From assembly GCA_964498095.1 (NCBI GenBank), contig CAZCFY010000006.1, forward strand, positions 1 to 64,000: a stretch of 64,000 nucleotides of DNA. The letters run 5' to 3'. How positions within the stretch are numbered: position 1 is the first letter of the stretch; the number at the start of each line of letters is the position of its first letter. The translations under genes were made by a program, and so were the position numbers. The notes under the pieces were generated by a model. That model worked only from the letters and a program-made list of their open reading frames with translations. It made no database searches and was not told the DNA's origin. This stretch comes from SG-bin7 sp964498095. Lineage in GTDB: Bacteria > Bdellovibrionota > Bdellovibrionia > Bdellovibrionales > SG-bin7. Of the stretch, positions 1-9,244 are shown in pieces.

Positions 1-160
1 TGATGACATCCAAAACTGTTTTCTTGGCCTTCTCTGGGGAAGGATTTTGACTAATAAAGAGTGGTACCGATTGGTAAAGAAGAACTTTGCCCTTAGTGTT
101 TGTACTCACCCAGGACAACTTTGTGCCACCTAAATCAAAACCCAGGCACCAAGCGCTCAA
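1..160 (-). CDS. ROK-family sugar kinase/glucokinase, N-terminal fragment
   Basis: The gene runs off the left edge, so only about 53 N-terminal residues are present. Reading from a TTG start at 160 gives MSAWCLGFDLGGTK, where the FDLGGTK phosphate-binding loop is the hallmark of ROK-family sugar kinases, which phosphorylate hexoses with ATP. The start is supported by an AGGA motif 6 bases upstream and by a 4-bp overlap (ATTGA) with the stop of the SpoIID gene, suggesting translational coupling. Substrate cannot be told from this fragment; a BadF/BcrA-type ATPase is a less likely alternative. Confidence 0.75.
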   Translation of the reverse strand, partial: MSAWCLGFDLGGTKLSWVSTNTKGKVLLYQSVPLFISQNPSPEKAKKTVLDVI

Positions 161-1569
161 TGGCTGTCCTCACTAGAAATTGAATATAACCGCGCACCCG
201 AATAGTAATAAGTAAGAATTTTTTCCGCAGCCCAACCCTGTTCCGCAAATATTAGCGAGCCGTACTGTGACATACCCACACCGTGACCGAGGCCGTGGCC
301 TACAACTTTTTGGGTTCCATTGATATCTGGGGGGAAAAGACTATATAAATAACTGCGTACGCCACCAAATAAAGTCATCATGCCGGAAGATTGAATGCGG
401 TTTAAGACAATTTCCTTTTGATCAGCCAATAAAACTTTTAATCCCCAAACACGCCCCGAGTTCCCCATAATATTAACAATCAACTCTTTCACTTGAATCG
501 AATCCGGAAACCCCATTAATTTTAAACGCTCTTTAATGGTTTGCTGTGTGATGTTGGCTTTTTCGCCCCACGTGCCATATGGCTTTTCTTTGACACCGGG
601 AGCATCAGGCACGGACACGAGATAGGGTGGGTTATCCCCTTCAAGATGAAAACACTCTTTGGCGGAACAAGTTACACCACCAGAATTTGAGGAAAAATAA
701 GCCTTAATAACCTCTCCATTATAAGTGAGTACATTGTGACGACTATCTGCCACGGCACGGTTTGTGGCTTCGTGTTCTACCCGAATGGCGCGCTGGCCGC
801 GCCGAAAATGTACGCCCCGATAACTCTGATACCAAGTGGTAGGGTCCACATCCCAATTTCTTTTTTCTTTAACACGCGCTAGCGCCATTTCATAAAGCGC
901 ATAAGTTCGTGCGGCCACCGCCTGTGACTTCAATGCCTCGATATGCCAAGTGGGCAAAATCTCGGAAGGTAAAACTGACCGCAAGTATTGGTTGAGCGGT
1001 AATACATTGATTACGGACCACCGGTTTTTTTGTTTTTTTACAAAATATGTTTTAATAATTTCAAAATTCCCGCGTAATGCGGCGGCGATCTCTACCGACT
1101 GACCGCCACTGTCTCTTTTCCCTTTGTCCCAAGTTATCTCTGATAAAACACTTGGGTCGTTGGGAATTATCTCTACCGGTTGCAGCGGAACTTTTTCGCC
1201 GTCGACAAGAAAGTAATCATTACGAAAATCAAAATGAAGATCGTGCCCTTTAGCCAAAAATATGTTGTCGGCGAGGCTAAGGATGCTGACGCCTTTTTTA
1301 TTAATGACATAGACATTATTAGGATCCTGCACGACGGGATAGGGATCACGGTAGGGTGACGAAATAATTGGAAACATCCGCACGCGAATACTCACGGCCG
1401 ATGGTAAAAGACGGCCCACAGGAGTTTGAATTAAACTTTGCGTGGACCCTGGTGGTAACAGTTCAACTTCGGTAGGTTCCGGAGTCGGATACTCGACGAG
1501 AAGTTCCAGGTCTGAGGCATAGCCGCCAAGCCCAAATAATAATGCCAGGATTAGAATTGTTTGCCGCAA
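157..1569 (-). CDS. SpoIID/LytB domain protein (amidase-enhancer/lytic transglycosylase family)
   Basis: A secreted 470-residue protein. The first ~18 residues form a signal peptide. The C-terminal two thirds match the SpoIID/LytB domain: LNQYLRSVLPSE, ALKSQAVAARTYAL, the SSNSGG motif and a final GHGLGHGVGMSQYG signature. Family members cleave glycan strands lacking stem peptides or stimulate amidases during wall remodelling; in a Gram-negative this points to periplasmic peptidoglycan turnover. The TTG start at 1569 follows GGGGG by 7 bases. It overlaps the sugar kinase by 4 bp. Its exact substrate is not evident. Confidence 0.85.
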   Translation of the reverse strand: MRQTILILALLFGLGGYASDLELLVEYPTPEPTEVELLPPGSTQSLIQTPVGRLLPSAVSIRVRMFPIISSPYRDPYPVVQDPNNVYVINKKGVSILSLADNIFLAKGHDLHFDFRNDYFLVDGEKVPLQPVEIIPNDPSVLSEITWDKGKRDSGGQSVEIAAALRGNFEIIKTYFVKKQKNRWSVINVLPLNQYLRSVLPSEILPTWHIEALKSQAVAARTYALYEMALARVKEKRNWDVDPTTWYQSYRGVHFRRGQRAIRVEHEATNRAVADSRHNVLTYNGEVIKAYFSSNSGGVTCSAKECFHLEGDNPPYLVSVPDAPGVKEKPYGTWGEKANITQQTIKERLKLMGFPDSIQVKELIVNIMGNSGRVWGLKVLLADQKEIVLNRIQSSGMMTLFGGVRSYLYSLFPPDINGTQKVVGHGLGHGVGMSQYGSLIFAEQGWAAEKILTYYYSGARLYSISSEDSH

Positions 1570-1604
1570 CCGCGCGCCCCCTATTTCTGATCAGCTATAT
1601 ATTG

Positions 1605-1629
1605 AATCCTTCTCTGGACTACAAGGATT
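1605..1629. repeat. Inverted repeat between spoIID-like gene and tatA
   Basis: AATCCTT and AAGGATT form a perfect 7-bp inverted repeat around an 11-base spacer in the divergent gap (1570-1705) between the SpoIID gene and tatA. It could be an operator or a small RNA hairpin. No U-run follows, so a terminator is unlikely. Confidence 0.35.
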
Positions 1630-1705
1630 AATAGGTATAAGACTATATTCAGGTTTTTCTAATTTTTGACGATAAATATTCAGAAGTTAGCGTGTGAGGT
1701 TATTT

Positions 1706-1897
1706 ATGCCCAGTGGTTCACATTTACTCGTATTGGCGGTCATTTTAATTCTTTTATTTGGCGGCCGTAAGCTTCCCGAGCTTGGCCGAGGTCTAGGCGA
1801 AGCTATTCGCAGTTTCAAAAAAGGTTTAAACGAAGACGAAATCGACGTGTCCCAATCGAAAAAAGAAATTGAAAAAGATAAATCGGGCAAGGTCTAA
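1706..1897 (+). CDS. tatA: Twin-arginine translocase subunit TatA/E
   Basis: A 63-residue protein with one N-terminal membrane helix, then the TatA hallmark FGGRKLPELGRGLGEAIRSF (amphipathic helix) and a charged tail rich in Lys and Glu. TatA oligomers form the passage through which folded proteins cross the inner membrane with TatC. The ATG at 1706 is preferred over an in-frame GTG at 1694 because GAGG lies 6 bases before it and the family normally begins close to the helix. No tatB or tatC is adjacent, so it is a stand-alone gene here. Confidence 0.9.
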   Translation: MPSGSHLLVLAVILILLFGGRKLPELGRGLGEAIRSFKKGLNEDEIDVSQSKKEIEKDKSGKV

Positions 1898-1979
1898 ATT
1901 TTGCTCCGCGTTATAGGCCACAGTTTAATATCAATTTTTCAAGTTACACAAAAAAAGAAAATAAATAAAATTAGTTTAT

Positions 1980-2432
1980 ATGGTTAAATCTGGATTAGCT
2001 CCTGCAGCGGCAATATTAGTTTCACTCACTGTTGCCATCACTACGACAAAATTTATGGGAATTGCCACAGCTGCTTATAGTTGCATGGTTATTGGCTATT
2101 TGGTCCGCAAAAACCGTAATCTTCACGTCCGTTTAATGAGCCTGGCGATTTTTTTAGATATCGCGTTGGTTCTTATATTGGAGTCGCAACGCCAAGCTAT
2201 TGAGACCGCGATATCACTAAAATTTGGTCTTCTGCAACAGGCGCACATTTATTCTTCAGCCACTGCCACGGTACTTTATTTCCCGGTTTTATTTATGGGA
2301 TTTTATTTATGGAAAAACCCTGGCGTCTTGAATGTCAGAAACTGGCACATCCGCTTAGGCAAAGCCGCTTTCTTTTTTCGGTCTCTGGGATTTATTTTGA
2401 TGTTTACTCTATTGTTTCAAGCAAAGAACTGA
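1980..2432 (+). CDS. Small four-helix membrane protein, possibly DUF420-like
   Basis: 150 residues with about four hydrophobic segments. Histidines sit at helix starts (LHVRLM, QQAHIYSS, NWHIRLGK), a spacing reminiscent of DUF420/cytochrome-oxidase assembly type membrane proteins, but the similarity is by eye and weak. No clear Shine-Dalgarno precedes the ATG. The 3' end overlaps the convergent transketolase-like gene by 16 bp. Function is not assigned. Confidence 0.6.
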   Translation: MVKSGLAPAAAILVSLTVAITTTKFMGIATAAYSCMVIGYLVRKNRNLHVRLMSLAIFLDIALVLILESQRQAIETAISLKFGLLQQAHIYSSATATVLYFPVLFMGFYLWKNPGVLNVRNWHIRLGKAAFFFRSLGFILMFTLLFQAKN

Positions 2433-4450
2433 CGGGCTGACTCAACGATTGCATTAGAATCGATTTTATTGCGAGCGTACAGGTGATCTGCTTTATACGC
2501 ACTTTGCCCAAAAGTATCCCGCACACCTAGTGAACGTAAATTTAGACCCTTATAACCTACATTTAGAACAGCATGACTTATTAGTGCTCCCAAACCACCA
2601 ACGATTTGGTGATCTTCCACGGTGAGCGCGCGTCCGCCCGTTCGCTCGATACACTGAATAATTGTCTCTGTGTCGGGCCGATTAATGATGGACGGGTTAA
2701 TGATTACAAGACCAATTTTGTCAGACTTTAATGTTTCCGCCGCTTTCAACGCTTGCGGCAACATCGAACCCGCCGCGACAACCGTGAGTGAATTTTTAAA
2801 TTTCTCGGGATTATCATGCGCCACCTGCGCCACTCCCAATTTATAATCGTAATTTTCTGGAAGATACCGCCGCAAGAAATTTTCCCGCCCTAAAAAATAA
2901 ATCTGCGAACGAGGAACTTTGCCGGATTTTCTGTCTTGATAGAAACGGTCAAGCCCTTTTGAAACCAAGGCATGGGCCTCTTCACTAGAAGTTAAACAGT
3001 AAACATCTGTGTGTGGGATCGCCGCCGTCATCGCGAAGTAGCTAAGTGCCTGGTGAGAAGCACCATCAGCCGCATCTTGAAATCCCGTGTGCGAGAAAAA
3101 TGCGATAAAGGGACCTTCCGAAAGGGCCGCAAGTATCATGGGTAGCGCCCCTTTGGTAACTCCAAACTGCGCGAAAGTATCTACAATCGGAATATATCCC
3201 GACTTTGATAAGCCTACAGCCACACTTACCATGTTGGCTTCGGCAACGCCGACATCAATAACACAATCTGGAAACTCTTTGTGATAACCGCCGACCCCAG
3301 TCGAGCCTGGTAAGTCCGAGGTTACAGAAATAATGGGATAACCCTGCTTTCTTTTTTCGATCAATGCCTGCGATACACCGTTTTGAACTTTTTCACTGGG
3401 AATTGCCGGTGCCGCTGATGCTTTCGCTGGTTTCTGCGCATGCTTATCCTGAATCGCCTTACACCACTGCATAAATTCTTCCGGAACTTCTTTGTCGCCG
3501 TAAATTTCCTGCAAGAAAGCAGTTAAGTCCTTCGGATCACTTAATGGAAAACCATGACCTCCGGAGGCCGACTTCATTGTCTTTTCAACGCCGTAACCTT
3601 TAATAGTTTTAGCATGAATACAAACCGGAACACTTGGATCATCTACTACCGAGGTAACCGCCTGTTCGATTGCGGCCATACACGCTAAAATATCATGTCC
3701 ATTGCCGACGGGAATAACCTTCCAGCCCAAGGACTTCAGCGCGGCAAACTGCGGATTTAACGAAAAGCTATCGGCATCAATACGCCCGGAAAGTTTAGTG
3801 TTGTTGTCACTAATTACACAAATAAATGGCGCAAGCTTCTTTTTCGCGGCGAAACCGGGAATAGCCGCAAATGCTTCTTTAGCTTCTCCTTCGAAACTGG
3901 CGCCGTCAGAGACGGCGCAAAAAGTGACACGGTTTTTCTCTGCTAAAAAATCAGCGTGAGCTAACCCTTGCGCTTGCGGCAAGCCTGAACCCAAGGGGCC
4001 ATTACTAATAAAAACACCTTCAGGAAATAAATGGGATTCGCCATGGCCGCTGAGTTTACTCTCAATGGAACGAAATTTCTTTAAATCTTCGATCGTCAAA
4101 TCAGCAAAACCATAATTCGCTTTCAGCGCGTATAAACCATTTTCACAATGACCAGCATCATTAATGACATGAAACTTCTCATACCATTCCACATTTTCTT
4201 TTTGCGCTTGATAAAAAACAAACCCATGAATCGCTGACATCAATTCGGCAAAGGCTGCGGGACCACCCCAGTGGCTCGCGGCACCGCCGAGGACAGCTTC
4301 CATATCCATGAGCGCCACCATGGCCCGGGTCGCGCGAGGGTCGGCAACTTTTAACCGCGTGCCGTTTCGCAATGAAACTTCAATCCAATATTTTGGCGAA
4401 TTTTGCGGAGTAGTAGCTAATTTATTTTTGATGTGGATCGGCTCGATCAT
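2417..4450 (-). CDS. Transketolase-like thiamine-diphosphate enzyme
   Basis: 677 residues with the three-domain layout of transketolase: TPP-binding N-terminal domain (GPLGSGLPQAQG, SDGASFEGEAKEAF, ISDNNTKLSG), central pyrimidine-binding domain with the GVAEANMV catalytic Glu and a ADGASHQALSYF segment, and a C-terminal domain (VEDHQIVGG). It would move two-carbon units between sugar phosphates in the pentose phosphate pathway. It is divergent: GDG is SDG and the usual SGHPG segment reads ASHWGG. GGGGG precedes the ATG by 6 bases. It lies 26 bp after the thiamine transporter genes, fitting its cofactor need. A different TPP ligase or transferase activity is possible. Confidence 0.8.
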   Translation of the reverse strand: MIEPIHIKNKLATTPQNSPKYWIEVSLRNGTRLKVADPRATRAMVALMDMEAVLGGAASHWGGPAAFAELMSAIHGFVFYQAQKENVEWYEKFHVINDAGHCENGLYALKANYGFADLTIEDLKKFRSIESKLSGHGESHLFPEGVFISNGPLGSGLPQAQGLAHADFLAEKNRVTFCAVSDGASFEGEAKEAFAAIPGFAAKKKLAPFICVISDNNTKLSGRIDADSFSLNPQFAALKSLGWKVIPVGNGHDILACMAAIEQAVTSVVDDPSVPVCIHAKTIKGYGVEKTMKSASGGHGFPLSDPKDLTAFLQEIYGDKEVPEEFMQWCKAIQDKHAQKPAKASAAPAIPSEKVQNGVSQALIEKRKQGYPIISVTSDLPGSTGVGGYHKEFPDCVIDVGVAEANMVSVAVGLSKSGYIPIVDTFAQFGVTKGALPMILAALSEGPFIAFFSHTGFQDAADGASHQALSYFAMTAAIPHTDVYCLTSSEEAHALVSKGLDRFYQDRKSGKVPRSQIYFLGRENFLRRYLPENYDYKLGVAQVAHDNPEKFKNSLTVVAAGSMLPQALKAAETLKSDKIGLVIINPSIINRPDTETIIQCIERTGGRALTVEDHQIVGGLGALISHAVLNVGYKGLNLRSLGVRDTFGQSAYKADHLYARNKIDSNAIVESARQFFA

Positions 4451-4476
4451 TATTGGCCCCCAAGATAGTGGTTTGC

Positions 4477-5115
4477 CTAGGGGGTGTCAACCAAACGACC
4501 CTCGCTTATTTTGAAGGTTTTTTGAGCTATTTTTAAGTCCTCGGGGTCATGCGTGATCAAAAGTGATGGAATTCCCCTCTCCTTGATCACGGATTGTACA
4601 AGATTTCGTGCTTCTTGGCGCAACTGCGTATCCAATGCCGAAAATGGCTCATCTAAAAATAAAAAGCGCGGCTCTCCTATAATCGCGCGAGCTAAAGCCA
4701 CTCGCTGCTGCTCGCCGCCAGAAAGTTGATGCGCGCGGCGGAACAAACAATTTTCAAGTTTAAGATCGCTGACGAGTTTTGCCATTTTTTCCACGATAGA
4801 TTTTTCGCTTACTTTACGCGCCCGGGCCGCAAACATAATATTATCCCGCGCGGTAAGATGCGGAAAAAGTTCGTAGCTTTGAAAAACGACACCGAGCCGG
4901 CGTTCGGCAACGGGAAATTTAGCTAAATCTAGCTCCTTAAATTTCCATTCTAAGCCGGGACACTCATCTAAGCCGATAAGCACCCGAAACACCGATGTCT
5001 TGCCAGCTCCCGAGGGCCCCCACAATGCCGACAGTCCTGAATCGGGTATTTCCCATTTCGGAATTTCCAAGGAAAAATCGCTATAACGGCGAATCAGATT
5101 TTTGACTAAGGACAT
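4477..5115 (-). CDS. thiQ: Thiamine ABC transporter ATP-binding protein
   Basis: A 212-residue ABC ATPase with all motifs: Walker A GPSGAGKT, Q-loop VVFQSYELFPHLT, signature LSGGEQQRVALARA, Walker B FLFLDEPFSALD and switch His in LLITHD. Of the polyamine/iron/thiamine importer class it is short, like ThiQ, lacking a C-terminal regulatory domain. Its start overlaps the end of the permease gene by 35 bp. Assignment to thiamine rests on the upstream ThiB-like binding protein; an iron importer is the main alternative. Confidence 0.8.
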   Translation of the reverse strand: MSLVKNLIRRYSDFSLEIPKWEIPDSGLSALWGPSGAGKTSVFRVLIGLDECPGLEWKFKELDLAKFPVAERRLGVVFQSYELFPHLTARDNIMFAARARKVSEKSIVEKMAKLVSDLKLENCLFRRAHQLSGGEQQRVALARAIIGEPRFLFLDEPFSALDTQLRQEARNLVQSVIKERGIPSLLITHDPEDLKIAQKTFKISEGRLVDTP

Positions 5116-6505
5116 TGCCTAAACTCCTAAACATCCAAAATATACCCGCGCCAATTACAAGAAGCAAACCCGCAAGAACGGAAGCCGCCGACAGACGATA
5201 AGAACCCAATAAATCATCTACCAACATAGCTACAGTTATCGTGCGGTCAGATACCAAACGCGAAAGAGCAAAATCTCCTACAGCCCAAAACCCCGCGCAA
5301 CCCGAAAGCAAACCAATACTTTTTGCGCATTGGGGAAATGTAATATACGAGAAAATTTGATAGTTCGTCGCCCCCATCGTCCTGGCTACCTCAATTTGAT
5401 TTCTTAAACTTCTGATATTGTCGTCTAGTAACAAACGATAAAGGCCCGGAATAAACACCATTACCAAACCAAAAACAATGGCCACAATACTAAATAAACG
5501 AAATGTAATTCCTAAAAGTAGAAAAGCGAATCCGACAAGCGTCACGCTCGGCGCCACATAGGATTTCAAGAACTTTTCAAAAGCAACGTGCGGTGACCCC
5601 AGGACAATCATAGATAAACATAAAAAACTAAAGACTCCCACGCCCATTCCCACCAGAAGAGATCCTAGAATCCGTCCCGGTAAAACGCTTTCAATTTCAT
5701 GAGGAATGTGGGGAACAACAAAGAATATGCCGCACACGGATCCAAAAGATATAAATAATCCATAAAATAGTCCCGGCCACAATCCAATTCCAGAGAGATT
5801 TGCAATTCGCTGCGATTTTAATGACGTCTTTGGACTATAACTAAGAACAATCATCGCCACCAACAGCACTTGCATTGTCGCCAGTCCAAATGCCTGCGCG
5901 AAGTTTCCCTCTATAATAATTTTTTGATAGGTTAATACTTCGAACGCGACCGCTCCCACGCTGCCAGTGATTAGCGGAATAGAAAAACTGCCAAACGCAA
6001 TAATGAACACTAAGACGAAAAGGTTCATAATATCACTTTTAAGGAGCGGTAAAACCAGTTTAAACAATATTGACCGTCGGTTAGCGCCTTCGACGAAGGC
6101 GAGTTCTATCATGCCCCCCAAACGTTCACGCATTTTAGCAAACAAAACCACTCCCACTAGCCCTGAAAATGAAAAGACATGCGCCAAAACCGTACCCACT
6201 AAACCAAATGGAAAAGGGCGGATCAAATTTAAGAGAGAAATTACCAAAAACAATGAAGGCACGAAAACCGGGATGAGAATTAATATTTCTAAATTGCGGC
6301 TGTACTTTCGCGCTAACCCAAGTGCAATGAACAGACCGCCAAAAACCGAAAAAAAGGCGGAATAAACGGACTGCAAAAAAGTAAATTTAATTACCGGACC
6401 TAGTTCACTCCACGGCGGCAAATCCCAGCGCGTAATTTTCGCCAGAAAAACAAGATAAGGAAAAATCAGCAGAATAGTTATCGCAACGCGGGAAAATCCA
6501 CTCAC
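5081..6505 (-). CDS. thiP: Thiamine ABC transporter permease (fused double permease)
   Basis: About 474 residues with roughly 12 membrane helices: two consecutive binding-protein-dependent permease units, as in ThiP and FbpB. The EAA-type loop facing the ATPase is seen in both halves (VEGANRRSILFKLVLPLL; ARTMGATNYQIFSYITFPQ). I place the start at the GTG at 6505, which overlaps the thiB stop as GTGA; an upstream in-frame GTG at 6520 is possible. It forms the inner-membrane channel of the importer, between thiB and thiQ in the classical thiBPQ order. Confidence 0.8.
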   Translation of the reverse strand: MSGFSRVAITILLIFPYLVFLAKITRWDLPPWSELGPVIKFTFLQSVYSAFFSVFGGLFIALGLARKYSRNLEILILIPVFVPSLFLVISLLNLIRPFPFGLVGTVLAHVFSFSGLVGVVLFAKMRERLGGMIELAFVEGANRRSILFKLVLPLLKSDIMNLFVLVFIIAFGSFSIPLITGSVGAVAFEVLTYQKIIIEGNFAQAFGLATMQVLLVAMIVLSYSPKTSLKSQRIANLSGIGLWPGLFYGLFISFGSVCGIFFVVPHIPHEIESVLPGRILGSLLVGMGVGVFSFLCLSMIVLGSPHVAFEKFLKSYVAPSVTLVGFAFLLLGITFRLFSIVAIVFGLVMVFIPGLYRLLLDDNIRSLRNQIEVARTMGATNYQIFSYITFPQCAKSIGLLSGCAGFWAVGDFALSRLVSDRTITVAMLVDDLLGSYRLSAASVLAGLLLVIGAGIFWMFRSLGNVLSQKSDSPL

Positions 6506-7506
6506 CACAACTTCACCCACTCATCTAGAAATCTTTTTTTTGTTTCCACGGAAATTTCCGAAACTTCAGTTTTGATTGCCAAATTTGGTAGTGCCGAAGT
6601 GTCAACCGTTACGCCATCAACCACCGGCAACATAAAATTCTTTTTTAAGAGGATTCCCTGCGTTGCAGGCAGCAGCAGAAAACTTATAAATTCCCGGGCG
6701 TAATCACAGTTTTTGCAGACTTTCGGCACGCCCACGTATTCAACTTGCACCGGGTGACCCGTCGTAAATGCCACGGCGGCGAAGTCGTCGGGCTTTCTTT
6801 CCTCCCAGTGGTGATACAAGAGTGAAGTCACGTAAGAAAACGCCATTTGACTCTGCCCCGCTTGAAAAAGTCCATACGATGAAGACCATGACGGCGGCGC
6901 AGAAAAAATCTGTTCGCGAAACAGTTTTAAGTAGGCAAGCGCGTTACTTTCACCTTTATCGGTTATAATCCATTTTAAAAACTGCCAGCCCAGATTGCTT
7001 GTACGGGGATCTGGCATAGTGATACTTTTTTGAAATCTCTTATCCAGAAGATCATCCCAGTTTTTTGGAGGTTTGGTTTTTCCGCTGCGAAAAATGAACG
7101 TAAGTGGCGACCAGTCAAAGGGGATTAGGTCTCCACGGATGTATTTCGTTGGAAGCCGCTCTAGCCAAGTTATCCGCCGCCCCAAATTTGGATTTAACCA
7201 ACCTAGCTTTAAATTTTCTGCGGTCAAACTGTCCTGATCCAAGCCAATAACGAGATCTACCGGTAACGGGTCTATTTTCATTTTCTGCAGTAGCAGCGCG
7301 GAGTCGCCGGCATCGATGATCTCCACGGGAATATTGTATTTGGCCTCGAACTCTCTTGCTATTTGCGGACCCGCCGACCAGGGTTTTGCAAAGGAAGAGT
7401 ACGCATAAACCCTTAATTGCTTTTTGGGCTCTAACTTACTAAAAAAAAACAATCCCACCGCGAAAGCGGTGAGGGTCAAAATCACGAGGGATATTGCCTT
7501 TACCAC
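6502..7506 (-). CDS. thiB: Thiamine-binding periplasmic protein, ThiB-like
   Basis: 334 residues with an N-terminal hydrophobic segment (signal or anchor) and a type 2 periplasmic binding fold. Segments follow ThiB closely: VYAYSSFAKPWSAGP near the N-terminus, DLVIGLDQD, IPFDWSPLTFIF, DPRTSNLGWQFL, SSYGLFQAGQSQMAFSYVTS and FISFLLLP. It would deliver thiamine or its phosphates to the ThiPQ transporter. GTG start at 7506, overlapping the DoxX gene by 7 bp. No CTGAGA-type TPP riboswitch is seen upstream of the operon. Confidence 0.8.
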   Translation of the reverse strand: MVKAISLVILTLTAFAVGLFFFSKLEPKKQLRVYAYSSFAKPWSAGPQIAREFEAKYNIPVEIIDAGDSALLLQKMKIDPLPVDLVIGLDQDSLTAENLKLGWLNPNLGRRITWLERLPTKYIRGDLIPFDWSPLTFIFRSGKTKPPKNWDDLLDKRFQKSITMPDPRTSNLGWQFLKWIITDKGESNALAYLKLFREQIFSAPPSWSSSYGLFQAGQSQMAFSYVTSLLYHHWEERKPDDFAAVAFTTGHPVQVEYVGVPKVCKNCDYAREFISFLLLPATQGILLKKNFMLPVVDGVTVDTSALPNLAIKTEVSEISVETKKRFLDEWVKLW

Positions 7507-7982
7507 AAAATACCGCGGTGGCGCTTAAAGAAATGATAATCAAGTCCGAGACAACGTCCCGCGCCCACCCAACAAAGAGAAAAATTAACCAATAATAAAA
7601 TTTTATTGAGCGTCACTACTTCGGGACTCGAAATGTAAAGAAAGTGCCAGCTAATGGCCATTGCGATAAGCGAAACTGGCCGCACCAGAAAACCTAAAAA
7701 ATAAGAACCCGCAATTACCATTAATAAAAATACAATAACGTAAGCAAAGGGCTGCCAATGAGTGACCATGGTTTTCTCAAAAAACTCACGGTAAAACTCT
7801 GGCACCTCATGTTTTGGAAGCCATTCATTGATCTGGGCCGCTAGTCTAGGCTGGGTTAAAAAATCCCCGTAGTACCCCTTGTAAGCTTCTTGAGCATAGT
7901 AGTAGCCGACTAAGATACGTAAAAACGTTATCGGATAGAGGTGGCCCACATATTTTAAGCTTTCAAAAAATGAAACAATCAC
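7500..7982 (-). CDS. DoxX-family membrane protein
   Basis: 160 residues with about four membrane helices in the DoxX arrangement (LRILVGYYYAQEAYKG near the N-terminus; a conserved C-terminal helix with LLLVNFSLCWVGAGRCLGLD). DoxX proteins are quinone-linked or redox-associated inner-membrane proteins of mostly unclear role. It is the first gene of the apparent DoxX-thiBPQ-transketolase operon, overlapping thiB by 7 bp; a link to thiamine is not established. GTG start with only a weak ribosome site (AGG). Confidence 0.65.
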   Translation of the reverse strand: MIVSFFESLKYVGHLYPITFLRILVGYYYAQEAYKGYYGDFLTQPRLAAQINEWLPKHEVPEFYREFFEKTMVTHWQPFAYVIVFLLMVIAGSYFLGFLVRPVSLIAMAISWHFLYISSPEVVTLNKILLLVNFSLCWVGAGRCLGLDYHFFKRHRGILW

Positions 7983-8064
7983 AGCCTATTATTTTGACGC
8001 AGATCAAATAGAGGTGTCAATGAGGCCATAGACACTTGCTATTAGAAATGCGAGAATAGTGATC

Positions 8065-9141
8065 ATGCCAAAATTTATTTCGCAGATAGTCTTCGCGTCC
8101 TTTCTTTTGGGTCAAGCTGTCGCTTGTCATGCACAAAACGATCAAACCTCTAAGGGCAAAAAGTCCGAGATCGAGACGACTTCGATAACTAAACTTCAAG
8201 AAAACAAAGCGAAAGAAAAGGCTAAGAATAAGGAAAAATCCAAAGAGCCCAAAGAAGAAGATTATAACGAAGAAAGCCTAAACGTCTCCGCTATGATTGA
8301 AAAGCTACGCGCCCGCAGCAAAAGCTTCCGCTGGGACCGCAGTATTTTTGTAACCGAGGGCTGGCACCAAAAGGGCGAAACCGTTAACAAGCTGCCGCTC
8401 ATTTATTGGACCTGCGGAAACGAAAAAAGCGAAAACAGATCACTTATTATTTCTGGAGTTCACGGCGATGAAGTCACGCCAATCTACTGGGGCTTCCGCG
8501 TTGTCGATTGGTTAAAGGCGAATCCCAAAGTTTGCGAGAATAAATTTATTGTTGTTGCTCCCATCGTAAACCCCGACGGGTTTTTGCGTTACGCCCGCGG
8601 AACGCGAACCAATTACAACAAAGTGGATATTAACAGAAATTTCAATACCCCCGATTGGGAAAAAGACGCTCACCGACTTTGGAAAACAAAATTGGCGAGC
8701 CAACGCCGGTATTATCCCGGAGATCAACCGGAGTCAGAGCCAGAAACACTTTTCCAAAAATGGATGATCGAACACTTCAAACCCAAAAAAATCATGAGCG
8801 TGCATTCGCCGCTAAACATGCTCGACTTTGATTCCCCCGGAAAAGAAGATATGAGATCATTTTCACAGGCCTATGTGGATTCTTGCGATACCCTTAAACA
8901 GGAAATGAAAAGATCCACGACAATTCTTCAATTCCATGCCTTTGGAACCTTTCCCGGCAGCCTCGGCAACTATGCCGGCAAGGTACTAGGAATTCCGACC
9001 ATTACCCCCGAACTTCCCTCGGCCAACCCATCAGAAGCGGCTTGGTATTTTGGCGAGATGGAGGCGAGCTTACGCATGTTTCTCGATTATAAGATGGTCC
9101 CAAAGCCCGATAACGCCAAAGTGGCGAATACCAATAATTAA
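8065..9141 (+). CDS. Secreted M14-family zinc carboxypeptidase (MpaA-like)
   Basis: About 358 residues: signal peptide (residues 1-23), a Lys/Glu-rich linker to ~70, then an M14 catalytic domain. Zinc ligands are visible as HGDE (H133, E136) and the His of SVHSP; NPDG and DINRNF carry the substrate-binding Asn/Arg, and a Glu in TPELPS fits the catalytic base. The short form resembles murein-peptide amidases such as MpaA, which trim D-Glu/meso-diaminopimelate peptides, suggesting recycling of own or prey wall peptides. A GTG at 8059 is an alternative start. Confidence 0.8.
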   Translation: MPKFISQIVFASFLLGQAVACHAQNDQTSKGKKSEIETTSITKLQENKAKEKAKNKEKSKEPKEEDYNEESLNVSAMIEKLRARSKSFRWDRSIFVTEGWHQKGETVNKLPLIYWTCGNEKSENRSLIISGVHGDEVTPIYWGFRVVDWLKANPKVCENKFIVVAPIVNPDGFLRYARGTRTNYNKVDINRNFNTPDWEKDAHRLWKTKLASQRRYYPGDQPESEPETLFQKWMIEHFKPKKIMSVHSPLNMLDFDSPGKEDMRSFSQAYVDSCDTLKQEMKRSTTILQFHAFGTFPGSLGNYAGKVLGIPTITPELPSANPSEAAWYFGEMEASLRMFLDYKMVPKPDNAKVANTNN

Positions 9142-9244
9142 GTTAAAATCCTGGGATCTGTAAATTTTACATAGACTCCTTCATTTTATTTCGTGATGCG
9201 TCAACTTGTTGTATATTCTAAAGAATAAAAATACCGAGGTGCCC

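Noticed and set aside
7983..8064. Possible TPP riboswitch before the DoxX-thiBPQ operon
   Set aside because: The gap is under 85 bp and lacks the CTGAGA and ACCTGA-type core.
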